Assembly: GCF_000327385.1 (NCBI RefSeq)
Contig: NW_008709687.1
Span: forward strand, 883,440-947,439
From: Lottia gigantea
Lineage: Eukaryota; Mollusca; Gastropoda; Lottiidae
Direction of reading: 5' to 3'
DNA: 64,000 nt
Shown: piece by piece, positions 22,601 to 33,375 of the stretch
Layout of the letters: each line of letters begins with the position of its first letter
Numbering within the stretch: position 1 is the first letter of the stretch
Translations under genes and position numbers: made by a program
Notes under the pieces: model-generated
The model's input: only the letters and a program-made list of their open reading frames with translations
Told to the model about the DNA's origin: nothing
Database searches by the model: none

Positions 22601-24380
22601 ATTTTCCAAACGTCAGCTTTTTCCATGTCAGTCTCTGCGAACTGCATCTCTGACAGGCTTTTATATTGGCACTTGCAATAAAAGCTTGGCATTTTAAGAA
22701 AGAACAGAGTGATTTATGGCTGAGTCTATTAATTTACCGACTGTATGTAAACATGCTAAAAACGCAAGCAAAGTGTCGCTAAGTAAAAGTGGATATCAAT
22801 TATACCCGATTATCCAGATCGTTGAGACAATTATATTTGCCATGATTAGTATTTCAGTCTGGATAATGGAGATCAGATATCGACACCTGAGGCTGATTAA
22901 TATCCTTTCTGCGTGACAGTTGCCAATAATTCTATTTCCGGTTAGTATGGAGACAAACAGGCTTGATGCCAGCAATAATCGTCGTTTGTTGTGATTGGAG
23001 CGTGCCTACAGGAACTGTTACCGACACGATAAGTCGTTCGAGTTATTAAAAACGAAAGCTGTAATAATTGAAACTGCTTGATTAATGACTTGAGTAGAAA
23101 TAGCTTAACAAACATAGGGACTACACGGGCCCCCACCCCACCCCTCGGAAGTTTATCGGGATTTGGTTCAACCTAAGGAGACCACTGCACCTAAGGAGAC
23201 CCCCCCTCAAAGAAATCCAACAGGCATTAGTTTGACTTGCAGAGGGGTCTAAGAATGCAGGAGAACAAATGTTAAAAATATTTCCTAAGGCACAAACCCA
23301 CTTTAAGTCCACTCAACTTGTTGAGCCTCTGTTGAGTAGCCTATTGATCGTTGAACGAGGAGTCTAACTACAGTGAAACAGCAGCATATTACAAATCTAG
23401 AACATTAACAATTCAAACAAAAGAGTAATATTAAAATATATGCCTCTGAATACTTGAAAAATAGCATGAAAAAGATTCCTGGTATTTGCCCGCAAGATAT
23501 TCGTATAGTTCACAAATAACAAAACCCAAGACAACGCAAACTTTGTCGTCAAGAAAAACTTGAATGTGAAATATCTATTGAATGTATTGAATGCTGAATT
23601 CTTATGTAAATATTTCGTCACAAATTCAAAAAAAAAAATGTCAATATTTCTATTGAAAAGCACGATTCAGGTTTGTTTGCTTTTATAAATATTATCGAAC
23701 TTTATTACTAGAAACGGTGTCATATTTTTGCGAGCAAAATACTTATTCATTATTTTCAAATAATGGAATAATTTTTTTTGTGTAGATTTGACATTTAAAA
23801 AGACCATTCCGGTCGAAAAAATTCCGAGGCAATCAAAGAATTCATTCCCATACTTCCGGTTGCTGATGAAGCGATCCGAAATGTATCGTATACCTCAGGG
23901 TTGTCAAACCTTGTGGCACTTCTGGACTTACAATGATGAAAGCTTAGGTCCCCCAGGGAGCCCTCTACCATCTGGTCCTTGATCAAACCTCTTCTCATAT
24001 GGATATAGCACAATGGCTCAACTACGTTTTATAACGTCATAGGTCTAAATGGTTCAGACGGGCGAAATATTCCCCACCGCCTTTAGCCAAGGCTTGAACT
24101 GTTTTGTTTACATTAGAAATTGAAGGGTAATTTCAAGTCTCCGTGCTGTGCTGAAGTTGTCTCAGATCACTTAAATATTGATTGTGTATCAGTGGTTCGA
24201 TTGAAAACAAAGGTCTAATACAATTTTAATTGAGTCTCCTACATAACCATCTACCGTGACGTAAAATGTCCAACGTAGAAGTTGCGCAAACTGTGTCTTT
24301 CATATACCTTGGTTCTCAACTTAGGTTCCTCCCTTAGGTTACCAGCAATATACGAGAGAACTTAAGATTCTTGTAGGACA
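22601..24380. other. Intergenic, nothing firm
   Basis: Contains a short C-rich tract near 23130-23210 with a local duplication (ACCTAAGGAGACC twice). No coding region recognised; the open frames on either strand here show no domain or splice context. Confidence 0.45.
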
Positions 24381-24485
24381 ATTTCATCTTAACAATGTCA
24401 AGCTATTACGGACTTCGTCTTAAACATAGACTGCAATAGGCACCTTTTTGGATCATGGAATGCAGCAATTGATTGGATGGAAATC
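24380..24485. mobile_element. MITE family A, partial copy
   Basis: TTCATCTTAACAATGTCAAG, CTATTACGGACTTCGTCT and the following GCAATAGGCACC...ATCATGG match the left end of family A. The remainder is lost or unrecognisable. Confidence 0.6.
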
Positions 24486-26640
24486 TCGAGTCCCTAAGGG
24501 TTAAGAACCAGGAGTTTAGTGTTTCGATTTATCATAATCATCACTTTCTTTCCTCTTAGTTCACATGAAAAGACTTGAAAGATGTGTCAAGCCCTAAATT
24601 TGTTCCTAGGATATTGTCATGGTGATCTTTTCGCACCATTAAAAGTGTACTTTAAAACCCTTCCTATTGAGAACTGAAAAGTGAATACATGACCTACAGC
24701 AGAGCTATATAAACTAAACAAAACGTGTACTGTAGTCAAGAAGGAATCTATGCTCATAATTATTTAAACACCATCGCTGATAGTTCATTCTTTTAATTCT
24801 TTATCATCAGTTATCGATTAAAAACTTCACGTTAAAAAGTTAGTGTTTTAATCTACCAAGATTATTGTTTATGGCCTGTGAAATAGATTTCAAGCCTAGT
24901 CGACGTTATTAAGAAGCGAATCTAATCAGCTTTGAAGTAATTTCACGCCATCATTTCAATATCATACCGCGTTTGTAGTAAGGTATCGCTCAGTAAAGCG
25001 TTTCAAGTAATAACGTAAATGTAGCGTCTAGCGTCCTTGCTCGATGTGATGTTTAATACCACAATCTTCATTAAATATGGCGTCTAACGTCACTGCGTTG
25101 ATGTTACGTCCAGCGTCACCTCAACGTCATTCTAAAAATATAATATCCAACGTCATAATGATTATATGTCGACTTCTACAACGTCATTTCAGTAAATATG
25201 TCATCCAACACTCGGACTGAAGAAATGCTTATCGTCGTTGTACTCATGTCGGAAGGCAACGCAAAGCAAATGGAAAACATTTCATGTCATAACACTGTTG
25301 ATGGATGGATTATGTCTTTTTAGTTCTATAATGACACATTATTTTGTATTTAATCATAAAAAAACTGTCATATCGTGATTACCAAATAGAAATAATCTGT
25401 TATAAAATATGACTCAATTTCAACAGTTCAATCATGACAATTAGCAAATAATTTTGGCCATTCACGACCTTCATAAAGAGATAAAATATAGCATAATAAG
25501 AAATATGACAAGATATTCAAGAAATTATTAATCATGTATCGAGTACACGACCTGGGATAATGGATCTCATTAAATAGTCCTTTCAGGTGTTGGAGTGCCA
25601 TTGGGAGAAAGTGTTAGGATTGACCACTTGAGGCCGGGCGAGAATAACAACTTTTTGAAACAATAAGTAATATACTTACAATAGTATTATTCTGTTTGCC
25701 AAGAATTCCTTTTACTGTTCTTTTTGACGGAATAAAAATGGTTAATCAATGGCCAACACGTTGCTAACATTGTTGTACACTGTATGTATACAACAATACA
25801 ACTTGGGACCTGTTATTGTACAATAATACTTGCTATAATACTCCCGATCGTTTTACGACTGTTTCAATTCATATCCAGTTAGCTTTTATTACACCGGAAG
25901 TCATAAAACGCCATGTTCTTTTCAAAGCAGAAAGTACATTTTACTACTTACGTTCACGTGCAAATAACGGCCATAATGGAAAACAAGTTATTTACAACAT
26001 TTAGAATGCTTGAATCAATCAGATTTTGACATAAGTTAAGGTTTCCATGTCTTTTTTCGGTAACCGGTCAACAAAACACTCCTCAATTCAGACTACACCC
26101 TCCCCCATAGTGACCGTGAAATTCGATATCAATATATTTTGCAATACAAATATGAAATATTTATACTATTTCATTCATTTATTCACTATAATAACTACCA
26201 ATTTCTACATTATGCTAATGTTTGCATAGTTTTTAACTCAAAGGAGTATATTTTGATATAGGGTAATAATAGTGTGTTAGGGTTTGTTGTCATAAACGTT
26301 ATGCACTTGTAAAATACCAACTAAACCCCTGATTAAAAAATATAATGCAGTCATTTTTTAGTAATTTGTAATTATTGAGTGCTTTCAATTACAAAATATG
26401 TAACAATATAAATTTAACCTCAGCACTGACTAGAAAAAGATATTCCAAAAATTCAACCACCACGATGATTAAATCTTTTATAAATCTTGTAAATCTTTAC
26501 GCTTGATTAAATTTCAGTTATTATCAATTATTGTTTCTTAATGACATTTGATCTTCTTCAGCCTTGGCATTGTCATTTAACTCCTATAACCTTCAATATC
26601 GACATTAAGAGAAGGATTTTTAAAAAAGGACCATTGGTGG
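24486..26640. other. Intergenic spacer with degenerate CRE-like repeats
   Basis: At 25015-25215 a loosely repeated AATATGGCGTCTAACGTCA-type unit occurs four to five times at 40-60 bp spacing. Elsewhere the sequence is AT-rich without recognised content. Confidence 0.45.
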
Positions 26641-26870
26641 TAAGACGTCACCGTAATCATCATCATAATCATTCTCGTTATGATCATCGACGTCATTATG
26701 ATCAATTCCGTCACTATGATAATCATCATAATCTTCGTCGTTGTCGTCGTCGTTATTGTCGTCATGACCATCGACTTCGTCCATATTGTTGTCACCATCG
26801 ACGTCATTGTCATCGTCGTCGTTATTGTCAGCAAAATCATCGTCGTCATTATCATCGTCTTCATTGGATC
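26640..26870. repeat. Degenerate trinucleotide tract (GTC/ATC)n
   Basis: An irregular run of TCATCATCA, GTCGTCGTC and GTCATTGTC units. It opens reading frames on both strands (His/Arg-rich, Met/Thr-rich, Val/Ile-rich) that are low-complexity artefacts. Confidence 0.85.
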
Positions 26871-28270
26871 ATTGTCCTTTTCTCCCTATCCGTTCTTTTT
26901 AAACTGTTGACACTAACAAGGACAAACCTATGCTTATAAACTAGAGTGGGAATATATTGAAATCTGACTATAAGCCGCGGTGAATACTTAGTCAGTTAAT
27001 AAAGTCCGACCCATTGTTTATCTAATCCCGATTATACAGGATTATAGTAGTTGTTATTCTTATAATAATAATATATTGTCATGTATTGTTTTCAGGTATT
27101 CAGATACTCCTCTATATTTAATCATATCGGTCACTGTGAGACCATGTTAATGGCAAATCAGCATCTGAATTTTGAGTCTCGTTCGTCAAGGAACACCGGA
27201 ACAAGGTGCACAGATGCCGTTCACGTGGCTTAATGATAATCTAATATACATGTTACCACATCATTTAGCATTGCGGCATCTTAATTTTGTGTCTTGTTTT
27301 TCAAGGAACACGGTACAAAATTGTGCAGATGGCCCTCGCGTGTATCTTCTAGCCTACAAATTGGATTTTTTCTCAAGTTTACATTGTGTCCAAATTAAAT
27401 TTGGTTCCCCAATTCATGTAGGCAGAAAGACTAAGCCTGTATATTGAACTTCATTTGGTTATAGATTTTCCCAAATTTTTCTAAAAAAAAAATGTTCCAC
27501 CATTGGCATTAGCTATATTTCTATTTTATTTTTTTTATTTCAATAGCTGAGGGGTTACAACGATCCAAAAATAAGCTCAAACCTTAATTAAATCTGCTTC
27601 GTAATAAATTTTATCTCCAGCACTTCATTACGGACTATGATATAAATATTCAAAATATACCCCTTTAATTGGCACATTCTATCGCTTGGATACACTAAGG
27701 TAACCTAGAATCCACAGGCGAAATATCAATTTTGATTAGTACCTATATGAATGTAACCTAGGAACCGAATAGAGTATAGCCTATATTAAATTCCAGAAAT
27801 AGACAATAGCTTGGAATAAGAATGAAAATCTTATAATCGGTGTCAATCAAATGTCAGCTCGATCTAATCAGAATACCTGGTATTATTTCGCAATTTCCTT
27901 CATTCGTTTAACATGATATTATGGGACGGGGCTTGAATGAGAGGGTAGGGGGAATTGGAGGGCTGTAGGGGGTGGTTACGTTCTTGATAATGATATAGGA
28001 TATTAAAGGGCGTAGCTCGGTTATCGGTTTGGAAAAAGGATTTTATTATGATATTTCGTTGGTAGCAGAATCAAAGCGGTCTGACAGTCGATTGGTCAAT
28101 CCTTTCCCTGCATAAGTAGCAATTCGTAAGAATGTTGGTATGCATCATATACTCAAAAGTCGGTATAAGGGTATGGCTCCAGTGTTCAGTCATTCCAATG
28201 GAACAAAACACTGAGGCCCGTTTACAACATTTACTAAAACAGATCTACAGGCATCGACTATATTATTGTG
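26871..28270. other. Intergenic spacer with one local duplication
   Basis: A unit of about 125 bp is present twice, at about 27158 and 27282. The shared marks are CAAGGAACAC, a GTGCAGATG block and TTTTGTGTCTTG/TTTTGAGTCTCG. The frame at 27172-27447 spans it and is not considered a gene. Confidence 0.5.
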
Positions 28271-28775
28271 GTAAAACTGAAGCCTCCACAGACACTTTCG
28301 AGAGTCGTTATACTAAATCTAAAACTGCCATGGTCCCAATTAAATTTTGAAATAATAATGCTTTAAACATAATTTGTCAATTTTAAAACTTAATACACCA
28401 CGGCTAATGATTTCGCGATCAAGGTTCAACTGTCCAATTAAGTCACATTTGAAGTAAAACTGCCGTAGGTCCCTTATTAAATTACGAAAATACTAAATGA
28501 TATTTTACTATATTAGAATAAACGCACCACGGCTGATGCTTTCGAGATCAAGTCCTACCATCTAATTAAGCTTCTTATGAACGAAAACTTCAGTAGGTCC
28601 CTTATTGAATTAATGATAATATCCAATGCATATTTGTCTGTGTTACCATTAATACTTAAACCACGGCTAATGCTTTTGGGATCATGTCCTTCCAACCAAT
28701 AACGTCACATTTGAACTAAAACTGCCGTAGGTCCCTTATTAAATTATTATAATACTTAATGCTATAACATATTTG
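28270..28775. repeat. ~130-bp tandem repeat, 3-4 units
   Basis: CCACGGCTAATG/GATG cores start at 28398, 28527 and 28661. Each is followed about 70 bp later by CTGCCGTAGGTCCCTTATTA or a variant; a partial unit precedes them at about 28318. Non-coding. Confidence 0.85.
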
Positions 28776-29984
28776 CCTGTATGAAGTAACACCCAATGTC
28801 TTCAATAGAGGACATATTTACACTGTCAATTTTTAATATTTCATGAAAACAAACTGTAAGCTTCTTATTTTTCTGCTGACAATATATTTATATATATATA
28901 ACCGTAGATTGAATTTATTTTCGTAATTTTTTTGACTATAACTAACAAAAGAATGTGTCCCCTTCCCCTCTCTTTCTCCACCCCACTCATTTTACCCGAA
29001 ATATTTCATTTAAATAAAATGAAACGAAACGTTATTTTTAGTTATTAAAAATTTCCCCAAAAAGAAGACAAAAATAATGAACAAATTATTGAAAAATATC
29101 AAAAATACCCAAAATATGAAAAATGAAATTATTTCTGCCTACCTTTTGTTCTTGGTATTAGTTTCAATTCTTGATTAATCCGTTCAAATAATCAGAGGAA
29201 AGATTCCTTGTTTTTATCTATCCCTATACACTTAGTAATAATCTAGAACGCTCAGTCACGACTTAATATATCTGGACGTCAATTCCTGAAAATCTTTTCG
29301 AAATCACTAAAATATATAGTCTCCTTTCTAAAGGATACGATTATGAAAATATCATAAAGTCACACCTTCGGAGATTGTTTATAAATCCACAGTTAAACGT
29401 CAAGATTATCAGACGAAGCGCCAGAACGATTATCGTCGTGTGATATAATCAACCTATCCTTCAATAGTCTAACACTCTTCTCAATCATTTACCGAACTTT
29501 ACCGTTCGTCGTTCGATAATTTCCGTAACAAAGTTCCCTAGTAACATAAACAACAACATGATCTTTTTTTACTCATTGATTCTTTTCTTATTGTCCTATC
29601 TCTTTTAAGGCCGAGTTGACTTCGTGTTATACCGTTTATATATTGTATCGCCAGGTGTTTGTAGACCCTATGTGTATAGATGTACATAATATACAGACCA
29701 AACAAACAGTATCGACTGAATACCGTGATAATCCCAGTTTCATAGTGGCATCAGGTGTTCTCAAAGAGTGGTCAACTTCTCCCCATACCCCCTGAGAAAT
29801 ATTTCGCCCCCTGGAAAACTCTAACCAATGATAAAAGTGTCCTGCTATAAAATATGACTAGAAGTTCGCGGAAGCAGATATCTTTAATGTCTATCTTAGA
29901 TCATCACATTGCAATCAGTAAACCTAGTGTGGTGCTGCATGTCTTGTCTGACCTGTCAGTTGACCCCAAGACCTAGGGCTGAGC
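28776..29984. other. Intergenic, AT-rich, nothing recognised
   Basis: No coding potential or clear repeat. Confidence 0.45.
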
Positions 29985-30345
29985 ATGACATTGTGAAGAT
30001 CTTCGTAATAGATTGACATTGTGAAGATGTTCGTAATAGATTGACATTGTGAAGATGTTCGTAATAGATTGACATTGTGAAGATTAAGTTGGTAATAGCT
30101 TGACAGTGAAGATGTTCGTAATAGATTGACATTGTGAAGATGTTCGTAATAGCTTGACAGTGAAGATGTTCGTAATAGATTGACATTGTGAAGATGTTCG
30201 TAATAGATTGACATTGTGAAGATGTTCGTAATAGATTGACATTGTGAAGATGAAGTTTGTAATAGCTTGACATTGCGAAGATGAAGTTTGTAATAGCTTG
30301 ACATTGTGAAGATGTTCGTAACAGATTGACATTGTGAAGATGGCA
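29985..30345. repeat. 25-28-bp minisatellite derived from the MITE A terminus
   Basis: About 14 units of TTGACATTGTGAAGATG plus TTCGTAATAGA, or variants lacking three bases. The 20-mer AGCTTGACATTGTGAAGATG, present in several units, is the end of MITE family A. The open frames on the minus strand are repeat artefacts. Confidence 0.9.
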
Positions 30346-30890
30346 TGTCATAACGCAGAAAAGTGTACTAAGTGAAACCAAAACAAGTACAGCCATAGAA
30401 AACGCCACGGTTGACTAACCCCTGTCTTCTACTTCAGAAGTATCAAGTAGCGGCCTGTGTTTCACTATATTGTACAGTAGTACAATGGTCATAGTAAAAC
30501 CTGTAAAGTCAATGGCGTATGTGATTTGGGGGGGCCATGCCCCCCACCCTTCCCTCAGGTCGGTGAAAGGACAATTTTTAAGTGATTTTCTAGATACGCC
30601 CTCGTGTACAGTCCTACCTAAAACTCAGTATGTTTATAATACAACCCTGGAAATTGACTTTCCTATATCTTCTGTGGGTAACTTTAACATTTCTATTTAA
30701 AATACATCTCTAGATAATTCGTTTCGTATATTCTCTGTGGGTTACTCACTCGAGAACTGAAAACGTCTTTCATTCAATCAACTAACCCATAGAAAAACCT
30801 ATATAAATTGAACATATCTAGAGCTGTAGTTCATTTATATAAAACAAAACAAATACAGGCATGTATTAAAATATATATTTCTACAAGTTT
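30346..30890. other. Intergenic, nothing recognised
   Basis: Contains a short GC-rich tract near 30525-30560 in AT-rich sequence. No supported gene. Confidence 0.4.
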
Positions 30891-31315
30891 TATGCCTTAT
30901 TCACGGGATTCATTTATATACAATTAGAAGTACAAATATAACTTTTATATAATTATTACACAACCCAATTCCAATCGGGATTCATTTATATACAATCACA
31001 AATACCAATATATGACGTCATTGGAACCCAATTCCAATCGGGATTCATATATATACAATCACAAATACAAATATATGACGTCATTGTAACCCAATTCAAA
31101 TCGGGATTCATTTATATACAATTACAAATATAACAATTATATAATTATGACGTCATTGGAACCCAATTCAAATCGGGATTCATTCATATACTATTACACT
31201 TATAACATTTGTATAACTATGACGTCATTGGAATCCAATTAAAAATCATTTATATACAATTACAATTATAACATTTATATAACTATGACGTCATTGGAAC
31301 CCAATTCCAATTTCA
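30890..31315. repeat. 63-72-bp tandem array with TGACGTCA in most units
   Basis: GGGATTCATTTATATACAAT starts at about 30904, 30977, 31040, 31103 and 31175, with a degenerate sixth near 31243. Five units end in TGACGTCATTGGAACCCAAT or a one-base variant. Non-coding. Confidence 0.9.
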
Positions 31316-32735
31316 GGAAAACAAATATTGCATTGTAACATAAATGTGTCACACCTTAAGGTTTCGTGGTCCGAACAGCAAAGGTTTAAAGTTTACAACT
31401 CGTTACCATTGTTGCAAGGTTCACGTACGGAATGGTAGAAGTATTCTATGTATATAATACAAGGCCGAATTTGATTTAAGTATTCATAAAATTCCAGACT
31501 TAATCCAAATCTTACAGGAAGCACGTTCTAGCACCATTCAAGCACGCCAAATGCCCATTTTTCTTATAACCTGAGTTACATAGTCTTAGTATATATGACG
31601 TGTTTACATATGCGTCATCACCTAAAAAAAAATAAATAGTTGTATTATTAAATTTGAATAAATTATGGTGTCATGGCCCTTAAGAGGGGTTTTAAAGTTA
31701 CATGATTGCATCAAAACAAACTACATAATTTATCAAACTAATTTTCGATATTACATTTTCTACTTATATAAATATTAATTTATTAAATTTTATTTTTCAT
31801 AAATTGTTTGAAAGTTGAAAGGAGGATATTTGTAAATGAGAAAATTGTAAAATAAAACATTAATTGCTAGAATTATTTTTAAAAAGAATGAAAAATAAGT
31901 TAATCTGAAAGAAATGAAGGAAAATATAAGCTGAAAAAGAGAGCTTCAAAAATAATATTCATAGAAACTAGGGTAACGAAGTAAGATGTAAAATGTAGGT
32001 GTAAACCTAAAGATTGAGGGGGAAACCACAGAAGAGAAATGTGGAAGAGTTTTGAAAAGAAGGTTGAGAGGGACGAAGGTTTAGAGAAGTAACGTGAAAG
32101 GGTAGAACGACAAAATCGAGAAAGAACGTCTAATTTGAAAGAGGATATTGAAAAAGGGTTAAAAACGAGAAAGAAAATATCAAATTTAAAAATATTAGGT
32201 GAACAAGGGTTAAATGAAGAAAAAAAACATTTGAAAAAGGCTAATTGAAAAAGGTTTAAAATCGAGAAAGAAAACGTTTATCGGAAAAAGGCTAGGAGAA
32301 AAAAGAGTTAAAATTGAGAAAAAACATCTAATTTGAAAAAGGCTGGAAAAAGGGTTAAAATCGAGAAAGGCTAGATGAGAGGCAAGGAAGCGGTAAAGTA
32401 AGGGGAGGTAATTTGTATTGTGTACAAACCATACTATTGTTTATGTATATATAATAATTAAGATTTGATTGTGTTCAGTAGAGCGGTGTCCACGCTACTT
32501 TCTTCTTCTATTACTTCTAGACGAGGCTGGAAATAACATGGCATATTACATACGATATACAAACATTGGCCCATATACCCAGATCGTTACTATGCTAGAG
32601 ACAAATAGCCTATACATCACATATTTAGTCGAGCAAAGATATTATGTACATGCGGATCGGATTCGAAATATAAATAAGAGTTGTCTTTCTTTGTGTATAG
32701 GTCAGAATAGTTACTAGTAATTACCATACCTGAAA
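31316..32735. repeat. Purine-rich strand-asymmetric tract
   Basis: From about 31800 to 32410 the plus strand is strongly purine-rich, with loosely repeated GGGTTAAAATCGAGAAAG and GAAAAAGGCTA motifs at roughly 50-bp spacing. The rest of the interval holds nothing recognised. Confidence 0.6.
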
Positions 32736-32739
32736 CTAA

Positions 32740-33067
32740 CAATTAAAATTAAACTTAACTTTCGTTTCGATTTTTTATTAACTTTTATTTTTGATATATT
32801 CACTTCAGTTAGGGTCTAACTAAAGCCCTGATGAACGTTCGTCAAATCAACCTTTTGACCTCACTCGTTAACGTCTGCTTTAACCAATCAAATTTCTACC
32901 CTCTCCAGCGTTGACATTTTTGTGGCACGGTGTTCATAAGGTTAGATCAAAAGGTACATTTCATGAACGTTTAAGAGGGCTGTTGTTAGACCCCAACTGA
33001 AGTGGCTATATTAGAAAAAAGCTGATAAAAAACGAAATGAAAGGTGGTCTTATTTCAATTTTAACTG
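32740..33067. mobile_element. MITE with ~95-bp inverted ends (family F)
   Basis: The left arm contains CACTTCAGTTAGGGTCTAAC and GCCCTGATGAACGTT. The right arm read in reverse complement contains CACTTCAGTTGGGGTCTAAC and GCCCTCTTAAACGTT. Outer parts also match (CTTTCGTTTCGATTTTTTAT against CTTTCATTTCGTTTTTTAT). No coding capacity. Target-site duplication unclear. Confidence 0.75.
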
Positions 33068-33375
33068 CATAAACTAAGTGTTTTTGTTTATGTTTTGAAT
33101 CGTACCTGAATGTTCATAAATATCATTGCTTGATATTCGACCACATTTATATGACGAATAGTAGAACATCCGTGCATGCAAACAATAATATCTATCGCTC
33201 GTGTATTAGTAACATGCATTAATCTAGCGTTAAACAGTTCGAGTTAATGACAAAATTTTACCAATTACCATTACAAAATATACGAAAATATTAGCTATTT
33301 AGACTCTTACATTTCCATGTATTGTTTGCTTCTTGATTAATTGAGGCCCGCCATCATGAAGGCTCAATTTGTTAA
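33068..33375. other. 3' flank of the SLC26 gene
   Basis: AT-rich, no recognisable polyadenylation signal in a convincing position, no further exon found. Confidence 0.4.

Noticed and set aside
26541-26939. His/Arg-rich frame of 132 codons
   Set aside because: Falls on the degenerate trinucleotide tract; matching open frames exist on the other strand.
29924-30408. Frames of up to 150 codons on the minus strand
   Set aside because: Produced by the MITE-derived 28-bp array; low-complexity Ile/Asn/His/Leu-rich repeats without domain features.
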